A stretch of DNA of 64,000 nt from Sclerotiophoma versabilis (taxonomy: Eukaryota > Ascomycota > Dothideomycetes > Pleosporales > Didymellaceae): NCBI GenBank assembly GCA_012274445.1, contig JAAROD010000015.1, positions 2,294,001 to 2,358,000 of the forward strand. Direction: 5' to 3'. Positions 34,214-46,589 of the stretch are shown here, in pieces. The stretch's first letter is position 1; every line of letters begins with the position of its first letter. Both the position numbers and the translations under genes were made by a program. The notes below the pieces were generated by a model. That model was given only the letters and a program-made list of their open reading frames with translations. It ran no database searches and was not told the DNA's origin.

Positions 34214-35790
34214 TCAAGATGAGCCGGGCTTTCGGACCGGTGGTGCCGGGCTTGTGCTGCTCACTCGTCGCTGCTTCGATGCAGAGTGTGGCTCGTGTGA
34301 AACTTCGGACTTGCGTTTGTTGGTTGAGTTGCCATTGGTTGATCCATTTAATTGAGGGACTGCATCCAATCGCCTGGCTGCCTCTTCCGCTGGTCCAGTA
34401 GAGTATGGGCTCGTTGGTCGGTAGCAATGACTGTGACGCCATTTCCAATCTTCGTACGCAGCATCAGCCTTCTTTCTTTGGTCTCGCAGCCTGTCGATCA
34501 TGTTGCTCGCAAGTCTCATGTAGTCGGCATCGTTTTCTGCGGGGGCGAGGGGATCTTGATCCATGTCAGGTATCGGCCGTCTCCAAGCTTCGTTGCAACC
34601 CAAGCAGCGCTCCACAGAAGGCTCACGATCAGGACGGTCCCTGTTTTCTCTGGTGGTCCGCGGTTGAGGGTCAGGATGACGAGTGCTTCCATTCATTGTT
34701 GGTGCTGGCGTCTCTTCAGACGTGGAGGTGGGGGTAGGAGAGCTCCTCGGCTGCTCTGGTTCTGCGACAATTGCTGGCGCAGTAGGTGGTGGTGTAGGTG
34801 GACCATTGCGAGGCTTCTGTGAAGGCGGCATGTTTTCGGAGGTGTAGTTGGCAGCAAACCTTACGTTGTAGCGTTGTTGTCGAGTACCAAAGCTGTTTTG
34901 CTGAGTAAAGAATTGTTCTGGTAGAGAAGAAGGTCCGGTGATGTTGGTTCTTTGTTCAGGGCCGTTCCTTGTGTCGAGCGGAACAGTGCGGTCTGTACTG
35001 TGCTCATGTGACCTCGGTGGTGCCGCCAGGTAAGAAGGGCCGGAAGACATGGATTTGGAGTGCTGGCGAGCTGGAGGATGTGCTCCTGCTTGGATGGGAA
35101 GGGAGTCGGTCTGGTGTGGGGCAGGGCTAGGGGCATAAGCTGGAGTAGATGAGACGGGTTGGTAGGAATTGAGGGTCGAGGTGGGTTGAGATTGGCCGTC
35201 GTTTGGGCTCTGATGGGAAGAAGAAAGGTTAGGTTTGGACAATTGGGCGTCGTGGCCCGGCTCAAAGCGGTGCTGGTCAATAGCTGAGTCTTGGCGGACT
35301 TGCGCCGTCGAATGACAGGCGTTGTGCACTGCAGGCTCCAGAGACGGATGCTGGAGCGGTGGATCTGATTTTGGCGGCTGCTGATGACGAAAGGCAGGCT
35401 CCTGGTAGAGCGGTGCTACCGTTGCTGTTGATGGTGGGCCTTGTTCTGTAGGGCTGGCAGGCAGGGTCAGTGCATGGGGTCCAAGAGCAGTGAAGTACAG
35501 GCTACTCACCTGACTGGAGGGCTCGTTTGGCGGTGGTTCACGGGAGTCCAATAGGCGGGCGTCGTGGTGTGGGCGGTAGTGGCGGGCAGGAGAGAGGCAG
35601 AGGGTGGGGTGGATCGAGCATGGAGGTAGTCCTGGCGGTGGTAGGCAGGGGCGGCGGCGTTGGCAGAGGGCCGTGAGGAGAGCAGCTCAGCGACGCTGGG
35701 AAGGGTTCGCACGGGAGCGGGTGGCTCGGAGTGCTGCGGCGATCCGTAGGCGCGGGGAGCGCGAGGCCAGTCGCCTGTCATGGCGGGCAT
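34214..35790 (-). CDS. Low-complexity protein with a C-terminal Cys/His segment, unknown function
   Basis: Two exons: 35510-35790 and 34214-35453, with a 56-nt intron (GTGAGT..CCAG) at 35454-35509. The spliced product is 506 aa. The start is the first ATG of the open frame (MPAMTGDWPRAPRAYG); the frame upstream of it is open but has no ATG. Most of the protein is rich in Pro, Ser, Gln and Thr, as in disordered regulators. Residues about 390-450 hold the only ordered-looking part: ERCLGCNEAWRRP, then a helix DYMRLASNMIDRLRDQRKKA and DWKWRHSHCYRP. The CxxC and HxxC pairs could bind a metal. The tail has a basic KRKSE patch that could be a nuclear signal. No family recognised; a role in transcription is only a guess. 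Confidence 0.7.
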
Positions 35791-38700
35791 GAGTGCTTCA
35801 GAGGTCGACAACGGCTGCAGCGAGCGCAGCGTTGATATGGGGGCAGCGTGGAGCGTGGAGCGTGGAGGAGCAGGTCGCACAGGAGGAGGAGGAGGTACAG
35901 TCTTACACGGGCAGGCGCAAAGGGTCTAAGGAGGAGCTGACATTCCGTCGCTCTGGAGTCTCCGCTCGGCGGCGTGGACGATGGGAGAAGTCCCTGCCAG
36001 CTAGCTCTTAGCAGGCTCCAACAGGCCTGCTGGCGCTGCGCGGGCGCGCTCATTTGTGGAGCATGCTGTGTGCTGGGTCCACAGCTGCGAGGTGATTCCA
36101 CCATGTCCTCCCAGATGCAAGGCATACTTTAGCCCGCGTTAGCCTGGGCCCAGCGCCGACGGGAGCATTGGAAGCGCATCCGCGCCGATGGAAGAGGCAT
36201 GGTCGGGCGTGGGTCAGACGAGCCATACCGCTTCCACCGGCGGCACACGGACAGGCCTGCCGAAAACTTCCTTGTAGAGACAGAGGGACCCCACACCCCG
36301 TTCCCGCCGGCCACGCCAGTGCGTCGAGTCGCCCTGCGTGCATTCGCCCGTCGCCTGTCGCCCATCGCCCGTCGCCCGTCGCCCGTCGCCAGTCGCCAGT
36401 CGCCAGTCGCCAGTCGCCAGTCGCCCGTCCCTCGCCGCGCAGCCTGTGGCGGGCCGTGCTGGAGCGTCACTGCCCTGCACTGCACTGCGCGCCTGCCCTC
36501 TGGCGCGTTGCAAGCCCGTGGCCCCAGGCGGGCAGCACTGATGCACCGACGCCGGCGGCCCAGCGCTGCCCGTCGCTGAGAGCTGTCCAGCGGCACTCAT
36601 CGCTGCTCCACCGCCTGATCCAGCGAGCACGACATGATTGCGCGCGTTGACCTGGGCCAGCCCTCAGACACGCAATACCTGCAGGCCTGCCGTCTGGGCT
36701 CGCCAGCCGTGCTGCCCGCTTGTCCTGCACCTCGCATCCTCCATCCGTTGCCCGTCAAGGGGCAGCCAACGTCCTGCTGCACCTCGCACCAACAGGCACA
36801 CGCCCCCCTCATCCCCGGCCGCCTGAAACTCGAGCCTCCATCCGCTTCCCAAAGGGGCCCTGCCTGGAAACCTCGACTCCACGCGGCAGCAGCCGACTCA
36901 CGGATGCCGCGGGACGCTCCGAATGCTAAGCTTGCGCGACTGCTGGAAGAAGCAGCCTCCACCTGAGCGGCGCAACGAGTGCACCAGAAACCAAAACAAC
37001 CAAAAACAACCAGCCTGCGACCGCTGCCCATTTCGCTGCCCCTAACCAGCGCCGACTTGTTGTCGGCGGCCCCTGTCTGCATCGAGATCACCTTCTGATA
37101 CCAGTCGTGATCTGATCCTTCCTTTACCGCCCAACCAGGCTAGTGCGCCTGCCCACTTGGTAACGTTCAACTCCCAATTCTGATCTTCAGTAGGCCGTGA
37201 GAATGCGCTGCCAACTGCTGCCTCAGCCTTCACCGATCACAGGTGGAAGTCAGCAACTAACCTCCCGGCTCGGCTGCATCCTGCGTTCCATCATGTGTGC
37301 CGACATGGCCAGCGTTGCGTTTCGGCTTACCGAGCGTCCTCTGAGTGGCTCACTCTCGGCTGCACACCAATCATCGCCCACTGGTGGACCTCACCAGCAG
37401 CCTCCTCAACAACGACCTCACGCCAGCGCTGCGAGACATCGAGCGGTGTGCGGCCTCTTCTGAGATGCAGCTAGAGTGATGTAGTTCTTCCTCCGACTAC
37501 TGAGCATGCCACTCCCAGCTCGACGGAAGGTCGAAACATCGGCTCAGCAACGGTACCTCACTTGCACTGTTTGCTTCTCACTGTCGGTTGCAGGGTGGTA
37601 TGCTACAGCATCGACAACCCGCCCCACAAACGGAGATCCCTTCGCTTCGCCAACTTCATGCGAAAATGATGAGCATAAGCGATGCACTATGCCCACCTAT
37701 CCTGGTCTCTGGTCATACAAACATCATCTCCTTATTGAATATCTCGGGGTCGTCCAAGTCATACTAACATGACCTATTGCAGTCATCTATATTCTGGCGG
37801 CATGCGACTTGTCCACAATCCCCGATCCTAGCTGTGGCTTTCCAATGTCTCCACGAGCTGCAGACCCATTGCCTCCACACCTCCACTTGCCGGAGGACAA
37901 TGTCGCGGCATTCCGTCGAGTCCATACTTTCCGGCCCGAAAGATCAGGTCCGTCTTTTTCTCGGATTGCCTTTCTCAAAGTTCCACAAGAGTTTCCCACC
38001 GTGACACAAGAGCTTGTAAAGTGGAGCGACCAAGGCCTGCAATGTACCTGATACTATCGCACGGCTGCAGGTCAGCAACCATAGCTTGCACGCAATATGG
38101 CTTTTTAGAGGATATATGTGGTCTGACGTGTTTAATGACTTGTGCTCCTCATTGTTCTCCCGACGGAAGGATTCCTGGCTGTTTACTTTACCATAAGCGC
38201 GTGTCTCAGGCGGCCTTACAGGTTGCCTCCTTGTGTTACCAGGCTGATCGCATTGCAACAGGGCAAGTTCGGTTAGGAGGTTTGCCATGTGATGCTGAAG
38301 CTAAGCCTTACGTAGGTAACGAGCCTTTCTCATCCCTACTACCGGGAGTGCTTCCCCGAACACATAGCTTGCGCTAGCCGAAAGCCAGGGTTCAACGTTC
38401 AACATCATGTCGCCAATCAACAAACAGCTGTGGTCGTACAAATAGCATGTTTGTGTACCCACATCATCTGTACCCACATCATAACGCTCACGATAACTTG
38501 CTTCCAGGCACTATAGCCTCGCTTAGATACGCATGCGCAACGATAATCCGGGGATCTCCAACTCTCTGGCGCGACGCCGTGGCACTGACCGGTACTGCAA
38601 ACGGGTCAACTTCACGCATCACTAGCCCGCTCGCCTTACAACGGGTTTCTTCTTCTTCGCAGTCTCTGGCCTTACGCAGCATCAGCATTGCATGCGTACG

Positions 38701-39566
38701 TATGCGCGGCACGCCGAGAAGAGTCTTTTATTTGGAGCGCTCGAGCTGGGGCGCTTCGGGGCTTGCAGCTTGCCACGTATTCCCCGCCCTGTGCCAGCCG
38801 CCGACACTGTCGCCTATGATGCTCCAAGTTCCCTTCTTCTCATCACACAGCAGCCCCATGATCGCACGTCGGTCTCATTAAGGCGCTGATGCGACTACGC
38901 TTACTTTGCTACGTATTGCGGTCTACTTTTAAGCCGCGACATTCTATGTTTCTGAAGAGCGCACAAAGTAGTACTACTACGTGGTCTTATCCTTACACTT
39001 GTCATGAATTATCGGGTTTACACTCCAGCCTTTCACACTCTACGGCTCAGCATCCGGTGTAGATTGAGCGGCCGATCTCACCGCACACACACTGTCTCCC
39101 ATTTACACGTCGTATACTGACTCTGCGTCCACAATCGAGTTTCGCAAGCCGCAGTCAACAAGCGTGGTCTGGACCTTCAGTTGAGAGTTTTCGCTACAGC
39201 TCACCCTCGTTAGTAGTTAGTCCTGATTACAGCCGACAAATGCATCGCTACCTGGTGTGTCGTCCAGTATGCGACCGAAACTGTAAGCATCTCGCCCTAC
39301 GCCTTCCGCAAGCTGTCAGTCGTGGGATTGCTTGTCCAGTCTGAATGGAGGTGACAGTTACAACCAAGGTACTGTTGGTCTGTCGTCGATGAGACTCTTC
39401 TTGCTACTTGTGGCTATGACGTACGCCGTGACAGCCTACGTTTCAGGACCCACGACCCTGTCGATCACCAGGACCCTGACCCCACCAACGGCTTTCGCGA
39501 CTCACAGCTCCATGATTCCCCCTTCGCAACACATTTCTGCAGCATATTGTTCGATCCCGATATAAA
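35791..39566. other. GC-rich then mixed gene-free stretch between divergent genes
   Basis: Lies between a minus-strand gene and a plus-strand gene, so it holds the promoters of both. 35791-37050 is very GC-rich and includes the minisatellite. A tandem 13-mer gtacccacatcat occurs twice at about 38454-38482. Open frames up to 164 codons occur, but their composition follows the base bias and none has a domain or splice structure that I can support. Confidence 0.5.
36337..36432. repeat. Minisatellite of about 7 bp (cgtcgcc / agtcgcc)
   Basis: About 13 tandem units in a GC-rich stretch. First come cgtcgcc-type units, then a block of four agtcgcc units, then cgtcgcc again. The block order suggests local slippage or unequal exchange. 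Long open frames here on both strands are by-products of the repeat. Confidence 0.85.
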
Positions 39567-40736
39567 ATGCCACCCCACGAAGGCCTCGTCCACCAGCAGG
39601 AGTATGACTGGCGAGACTCAAACGTCGAACTGATCAACTCAAACATCGACCACAAGGTTAAGTACCGATCGGCAACCAGCGAGCCAGCATGGAACAACGG
39701 CACCATCGGCAATCAAGCAGGCCTTTTCATCTGGCGCATTGAGGACTTTGAAGTTGTACCCTGGCCACGCGAATGGTACGGTAGCTTCCACGAAGGCGAC
39801 TCCTACATCGTCCTCCACACCGAGGAAGTCAAAGGCGATTCAAAAGCCCACCTCATTCATGATATCTTCTTCTGGCTGGGTCGCGCAACAACTCAAGACG
39901 AAGCCGGCACTGCGGCCTATAAGACCGTTGAACTCGATGAGTTCCTTCGGGGCGCTGCAACCCAGCACCGCGAACTACAAGCCTCACCTTCGGACGCTTT
40001 CTCTGCTCTATTCCCACGCCTGAAGATTCTGCGTGGCGGTGTACGCTCTGGATTCAATCATGTCGAGATGAATGAGAAATCGCAGCATACAGATACCCTG
40101 CTCCGTGTGTTCAAGCACCCCAATCCTACCGCCGGATGCAACGCTGTCCTCGTGCACGAAGTCGAGCCTACGTGGCAGAGTCTTGATGAAGGCGATGTTT
40201 TCATCCTAGATAAAGGGGATAAAATCTTCGTATGGCAGGGCAGAACCTGCTCGCCGATGGAGAAGCTGAAAGCTGCGCAGGTAGTCAACGATCTGACCAT
40301 TGCCAAGCATGTTGATGTTGAGGTGCTGAGTCAGGAAGAGGCCAGGAGTAAGGTCATTGTTGATCATCTTGGCGGTCAGGATTTGGAGTTTGGTGCAATA
40401 TTCGAGTGTGCGAGACCGATTTCTGCTGCCACTGAACGAGATGTCAAGAAGTTGTTTAGATTGAGCGATGCGGATTGTCATCTCGAATTCGATCTCGTGA
40501 AAGAGGGCAATGGGATTGGAAAGGAGGACTTGGATGAAGACGATGTGTTCTTGCTAGATGTTGGGAAGACTATCTGGGTTTGGGAAGGTAGTCGGGCGAG
40601 TTGGGCGGAAAGGGCGATGTGGCTGAATGTTACGCAGCGGTACCTGAACATGCAGCCTGATGCAAAGGATTTGAGTGTTGCAAAGGTCAAACAGGGCAAC
40701 GAAGGAAAGGCTTTTTGGGGCGCTGTGGATGCATAG
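39567..40736 (+). CDS. Gelsolin/severin/fragmin-type actin-binding protein
   Basis: A single-exon gene of 389 aa that binds and severs or caps actin filaments in a calcium-dependent way (family knowledge). It has three gelsolin repeats. The first, residues about 52-145, contains LFIWRIEDFEVVPWPREWYG and GDSYIVLHT followed by IHDIFFWLGRATTQDEAGTA. The second, about 180-265, contains GDVFILDKGDKIFVWQGR. The third, about 300-385, contains DDVFLLDVGKTIWVWEG. Three repeats and this length fit severin/fragmin-like proteins rather than six-repeat gelsolin. The short N-terminal arm (about 45 aa) is polar. The start ATG has AAA before it. The TATAAA immediately 5' of the ATG is too close to act as a core promoter. 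Confidence 0.95.
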   Translation: MPPHEGLVHQQEYDWRDSNVELINSNIDHKVKYRSATSEPAWNNGTIGNQAGLFIWRIEDFEVVPWPREWYGSFHEGDSYIVLHTEEVKGDSKAHLIHDIFFWLGRATTQDEAGTAAYKTVELDEFLRGAATQHRELQASPSDAFSALFPRLKILRGGVRSGFNHVEMNEKSQHTDTLLRVFKHPNPTAGCNAVLVHEVEPTWQSLDEGDVFILDKGDKIFVWQGRTCSPMEKLKAAQVVNDLTIAKHVDVEVLSQEEARSKVIVDHLGGQDLEFGAIFECARPISAATERDVKKLFRLSDADCHLEFDLVKEGNGIGKEDLDEDDVFLLDVGKTIWVWEGSRASWAERAMWLNVTQRYLNMQPDAKDLSVAKVKQGNEGKAFWGAVDA

Positions 40737-41428
40737 TCGGAAAAATGGACGGATTACGAGCCGCTTCGAGAAGGCCATAGAGTACTTCCGTATCATCCGA
40801 CCATTGCTTATAAGTGGCACGCAAGGTGGCCCTCGATCTTATGACAGCGGCAGTTCACATGTCATGGACGTTTACCTGGGTAGTCAGAACAAGAGGCGAT
40901 GCAAGCGCAAGCACTGCGCGACCTAGGTCAAGGGAGAGAACCAGTATTTGGATCGTTGTTGCTTGTATGCGCATCCTGAAGCAGCTTCTTCGAACGCCAT
41001 ACGAATGTCGGCTGTGACTAGAGATGAGTAGTTGCCGCCCATGGGTGTTATCTCGCGGTGCTGAGGATATGCTTATTCGCTGTCAACGCATGAGGTTTGC
41101 TGGCAGAAGGTGACGTCGCATCTGCATTACGAGCGTGCGCACACCAAAAGACACTCAAGGACTGCAAATCCTACATTTCGTAAACACGCCTGGAAACGTT
41201 CATGGAACTTGGGTTCTTCGAATAAGCAACGAACTGAACAGTCTCTGGACTGTTTTATAATCCTTGGCGGCCTCTAGACCTGCACAAGTTTACTTTAGCT
41301 GCCTAGACCGTTGTAAAGAAAAGAAATTTTGAAATGAAGAGTCGTACTATTGGCGCGCTAGAGTACCATTATGTATTATCGCCATCTCCGTTTCATCTCA
41401 GCTTCACCTTTCATATTTCTCATCTAGC
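40737..41428. other. Intergenic region between convergent genes
   Basis: The gelsolin-type gene and the MFS gene end toward each other here. The stretch should contain both 3' untranslated regions. No other gene is seen. Confidence 0.6.
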
Positions 41429-43664
41429 CTAAACCTTGCCAGTTATCTTCTCAGTGATACTATACCTCCTCTGTGGTGGATCTTCTCCAGCAGCGGCAAC
41501 ACTAGCCCTACGCACAGCCTCTTGGTGCTCCTTTTCATCATGGCCCTCAAAACTCCAAAGTGCAGGGCAAGGGCCAATATTCTTCCTCAGAATCCATGTC
41601 TTGATCCACCAAGGAAGAACAGTGAAGCACTGGTGGCGCATGAAGGTGCGCTGAGGGATGGCAAAGATGTAATCCAACTCTTCCAATGTCCTTTGCTTGG
41701 TTTCTGGAACGAATAGGAATATCATGACAAGGGCGATGATATTGAAGCCGGCGTACAGACCGAATGCGCCGGTAGGTGTAAGCGCAGCGAGCATGCGAGG
41801 GAAGGTGATGGAGAGAACAGCGGCCCAGAATAAGCACGTTGCGACAGCCCATGACATACCGACTTCGCGGTGAGAAAGTGGAAAGACTTCTGCCGAGTAC
41901 GTAAATGGGACAGGTCCCTCGCCAGGGGAATACCAGGCTCCGAAGAGGTACACGAACAGGGCGACAAGTCCAATGTGGGCCTTGCTGCTCTCAGGGATCA
42001 GGTAGCAGAGACCTGCAGCAAGCAGAGTCCACGCCATCTGGGGAAAAGTGAACAGCAGGAGGGTTCGGCGACCAAAGGTATCGATAGTCCAGATGGCCGG
42101 CCAAGCGAAGACGAAGTTGACAATACCGAAACCCATGGAAGCAAGCAGAGACTCAGTGTTGTTCGCACCAGCTTGCTCGAAGATTGTACTGGAGTAGAAT
42201 GCAATAATGTTGACTGTACACGGTTAGATATACATTATCATGATCAGGATATTGTTCCTTACTTCCACACATCTGCTGAGCAATCATCACAGTTCCAGAC
42301 GCCACTGTAGCCCTTCGAAGTCGAGGAACCGTGAAAAGCTGGGTGAAACGGGTGATGTAGTTGTTCTTCACAGTGTACGCCCCAGCCTCGGCGCGGAGTT
42401 GAGCGTGGATGTAGAACAGGTCACGAGCGGCCTGGAGCTCAGTGTTTCGGAGGCGTTTGAGGGATTTGTATGCTTGATGCATCTTACCCTTCTTGATATA
42501 CCATCTGGGTGACTTCATGGTCGATTAGCTATGCTACTGACTTGTTTGAGAGCAAATGACATACCTCAGGGCAGAAGAATACACCAGCTAGAAGAGGCAA
42601 TGCAGGGATAAGAGCTGAACCGAACTGCAGTCTCCAAGCAATGTCTCCGGTATCCTTAACGGCTAGGTTGGCAACTGTACCTAGGAAGATACCAAAAGCA
42701 GTCCACAATTGCCAGGTCATAACCAGAGCTCCCCGAATGGCAGCAGGAGCATTTTCGGCGGCGAAGATGGGGACTGTTGCACCCTTACACCCCATACCAA
42801 TACCGAGGAGCAGACGAGTAACGAAGAGCTGTTCCCAAGCTGTTCATTTTCAGCATTGAATCGATGCAACGTTGTCAAGACTAGACCTACTCTGAGCGAC
42901 AGCAGAACCGATGGGAGACAATGCACAGAAGACGGCAGACACGAAGATGCAGCCACGACGGCCGAAAAGGTTGTTCAGAGGATCAGAGCACCAGCATCCG
43001 AAGAAAGCTGAAGCGATGTAGGGGCCGGCATTGATCAGACCCTGGTACCACTGGTTGCGTTCGGCATTTGGATTATCCTTGGTTGGGATGCCAAGAGCGG
43101 TCGGAAAAGACAGATTCGCACCATTTGAGCCGGTCTGGTCCCTGATACAACTGTCAGATATTGTACCATCATGATGAACTACGACTTACCATCCTTGTAC
43201 AGCTGCACCAACGGAGCAAAGGATAATGGTAAAGTACAGAATCCTGGGCTGGCGCCACTTGTGCAAAACCTCGTTCGCAATGGCAGTCTTTTCCTCTTCG
43301 GTGATGCCAGGCACATCGGCGAAGTTTGTAGGGTCACGCGAAATAAGTGCGCCCTTGACAAGGAGATCTCGGTCGTTCTCGAAGCCATGCTCCTTCGCGA
43401 AAACGTCGACGCTGTGAATACATTCATCCTCGCTCATGTGAAGGAGCGGATTCTGGATCCTATGGCACACTATCAGAGGATTGCAACTGTTCAGGTAAGG
43501 AGGCCGACTCACTTCGCAGATTGAACACCACTCTGTGGATTGGTGGCATCGACCACGCCTCTCTCTTCGTGGATGCTACATACTATCAGTACAACGTCAA
43601 AACGTATAGCGTGTGTGTATATAGCTCACACATCCTGTCGCTCGGCGTGCAACTTGTCAGTCAT
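41429..43664 (-). CDS. MFS sugar transporter (sugar porter family)
   Basis: Seven exons: 43630-43664, 43513-43575, 43190-43459, 42891-43141, 42565-42839, 42263-42512 and 41429-42213. The six introns are 48-54 nt with GT..AG ends, and the frame holds throughout (642 aa). A long cytoplasmic N-terminus (about 100 aa) precedes the first membrane helix (ILYFTIILCSVGAAVQGWDQ). Family signatures are present: LFGRRGC after helix 2, PESPRW at the end of helix 6, the domain linker, MIAQQMCGINIIAFYSS in helix 7, and PETKQRTLEELD after helix 12. Helices 10-11 contain the W-x-S-P-G-E-G-P-V-P-F-x-Y region of sugar porters. The substrate cannot be read; long-N-terminus members include sugar and polyol carriers. 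It probably sits in the plasma membrane. Confidence 0.95.
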
Positions 43665-44760
43665 AATGAAAGGTCTTGAGCAAAAACATGTAACCTAGGT
43701 GACAAGGACGTGGGAAGAGCGTGCAGTATTTATGCAACCGTCAGTACGGTAAGAAGTGAGGGGTCTCCACACGTTGCGGTCGGATCTTCAACGATGCAAG
43801 CGTCCAGTAACGCTGCCCGCGCATGCGCTAGCTAGATGGACCACAGTGAAGGCTAGGCCACAAAGGAAACGATCAGCATGAAGTCGTCTTTGCGCATGGC
43901 AAACTTTGTGATCTAACAGAGCCTCAACGCGCCTTCATGTTGGGCGCTTGTCCAACGCCTTTTTGCACGGCCCCAATCTCGCTGACAGCCTCCGGTGAAG
44001 CAGCATTCCTGATTGCGCATAGCAACTGAAACTAGAGATTGTGCGACATGAGAGTGATCGAATTAAGGCCGTCGCCCAGAAATCTTGTTCCCAGTGGCTT
44101 ACTCTTGATCTTGCTTAGCGTCTGTGGAGATGAGCTTGTCATGTGCTTGTCCTCTCCATGGGGTGACTGCCAACATCCGCTAGATGCGCACTAGGCCCAC
44201 GGAGTGGCCGCTGCAGGCGCAATGCCCGCCATCTCACGAATCTTGTGAACCAAACGGCTTTGAGGTGGGGCGTGTCGCATGCCAGTGTTCCATCGAGTGC
44301 GCAAGACGCGAATTGTTCGAGCCGGCATGGGTGGGCTGGCAGTGAGTTGAGTCCAAAACAAGGCAGAGTGCCAGCAACAGAGCTAGAAGACTTGCTCTAA
44401 CGTGTTCGCTCGAAAGGGTTGTCGCAGCCTTGAGCAAAACACCTCGGGATCCCCAGATAACAGGCTGTGATGTCCATGATCTTCATACTGGGCACGCGGA
44501 GCTTTGCGAAGCAACTGTCCAGCAATGACGGCGTGGCTTCCGGTAGAAAACCTCCGACCAGGACGATGCCCAATTCGCGGCACCGAGATTGCGTTGGCGT
44601 GGATTGATCTTCAAGGCCCCCTACCTGCGCAAAACGCCACGTGAGGGGTTTTGCCTAGTGCATTCAAGTTGAAAGGCCTGAAGCTGGCCACACAGAGGCA
44701 AGGAAAATAAACCCCCCGAACTCACTAAAGTTGCCTACTTTCTAGTCAACACTGCAAGTC

Positions 44761-44810
<50 letters not shown>

Positions 44811-46589
44811 CTCATATTCTAGAGAGACGGAATTATAGAGCTACTTCTTCTCTGTAGTTCCGTGATTAAAGAAACTGATTGCTGTTATAACGGTGCTGTT
44901 GTGTCGCGTCAAAGTATGTGTGTTGGGGGTATTTCGCAGCTGTATGCACTGAACTGCTTCCTCATGGAGATGGTTGTGGAGTAAAGTGGAGCCAGGTGGC
45001 TGGAAGAAGTACAACGAAGAGCCTCAAGCGGCCAATGATCCATGCTAGTGCCAGACCGGAGGTCAATCTCGGCAGCAGTTCATTAATTGGCATTCCGGCC
45101 CCGGCGTTGAAACGGGTATTGGAAATGGTTGAGACGATATTTGAGGTGCAATGGCAGGCACAATGTCTTGCGGTGCGGAAGCCCCAGCGAGCAGTTTAAT
45201 CAGACGGCTAGCCTAACCCTGAAAGAGCCTTGCCGAACCCCACCTTGTGCAGACACCAGACATCTCCATAGTACAACAGTTTTCACGAAGTAAATGCTTT
45301 AAAGAAAACTCGGGTTGGCTTTACCCAGAGGGTTTTCTCAACGCGAAACAGGCACCCCATGAAGATAAAGTAGACAACGGAGGGAATCAGCCCCACCACT
45401 GCCAGCGTTGGGCCGAAAAGAGAAGAACAACACGCCACACGCAATCAGAGCTGACTGGTAGTTTTGTGTCTGGGCGAGTATGATGCACTCCTACAGGGCT
45501 CGTTTAGACTGTGTGCGTATCGTACACCTGGAGAAGATTGATTAATCTTCATAGTTTGACGATAGGACCTGCCAGCTTCGCCAGGCTGAGGTTCGGGCAC
45601 AAGCATCCATGCACATAATGGCGGGCGGTTTGGATGGGTTTCGCAAAATGGGGCTAATTTACATCAGCAAACTTGTGACAAGCGTGCTGGGCCCGAAGCT
45701 TCCAGGTCCTCCCGATGGAGTATCTGCTCTGTTCTCTCGCGTACTTCCGGAGAGCTTATGACGGTCTGTTCCCCAATTCTAGCAAGACGCACTGTGAAGT
45801 CTCTACTGAGTAGTTCAGCTACATTGTCACGGCGACGAAATCCCTGGATCTCATGATTCAGCCTTGGGCGCCACGGTCCGTGCACCCAGATGTAACATCA
45901 AGCCTGCTATCCTGCGTTGACGATGTGCGGTAGGCTGATCGCTTAGGAATTCTGTTTTGAGATGATGCCAGAAAGCTCCTTCAACTATGCGCACCAACGA
46001 CCTCAACGAGCTCATTGGCGCACACTACGGCCCGGCACCTGACAAGTCTATACCATTCAAGAGCTCAATAGCCACAATGTCTCTTACAAACAATGCTCTG
46101 GCTTTCTTGAAGCGACTCATAAGCAATAGAGAAGGGACGAAAGATCTTGAGGACGGTGAGCACGAGTGGCAGGGTTGAAATCGTCTTTAAAGAATATTAT
46201 GAATAGCAGGACGTATATTAGGAAGGAACACTGCGCAGTAAGCAGCTCCATCACGTTTTACATTCTTGTCTTATGACACTTTAGGAAATATGTAGTCCTT
46301 AAATAGACCACTCCTCATACAATTCCCCAATATCGTCATAACATTGTCACCAATAATGAGCGGACCATGAACGCCGTCCGCGCTTAAACTCCTCGCTTGC
46401 CGCCGAAAATATCAAAATCCGAGTTAATTACGAGATTGAGGACGCGTTGTAGTCATCAACCGTCAACAAGCACAGAGCCGACTCAGCGCTTGAAACAGGC
46501 TGGAAATCTACAATGTCATCTTCAATATGTAGTTCGGGTATACGAAGTACCACATACCTCCGGGATGCACCAAGAGACAGTGCCGGGGC
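43665..46589. other. Gene-free stretch with fragments
   Basis: Promoter of the transporter on the left, then DNA without a supported gene. A protein-like minus-strand frame at 45664-45885 (FRRRDNVAELLSRDFTVRLA) and a 63-codon plus frame at 45987-46178 could be gene relics, but neither has a start context, domain or splice partner. Confidence 0.5.
44761..44811. repeat. Perfect (AAC)17 microsatellite
   Basis: 51 bases of uninterrupted aac repeat in non-coding DNA. It is a likely length-variable marker. Confidence 0.98.

Noticed and set aside
36597..37091. 164-codon minus-strand frame in GC-rich DNA
   Set aside because: Composition follows base bias, the frame has no motif, and it is not linked to any splice site.
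38447..38881. 144-codon plus-strand frame
   Set aside because: No domain, irregular composition and no supporting leader or intron.
39559..39566. TATAAAA directly before the gelsolin-type start codon as a TATA box
   Set aside because: It touches the ATG, so transcription cannot start from it and still include the start codon normally.
44761..44811. CRISPR-like or array-like repeat
   Set aside because: It is a simple trinucleotide microsatellite without spacers; no CRISPR array is present anywhere in the window.
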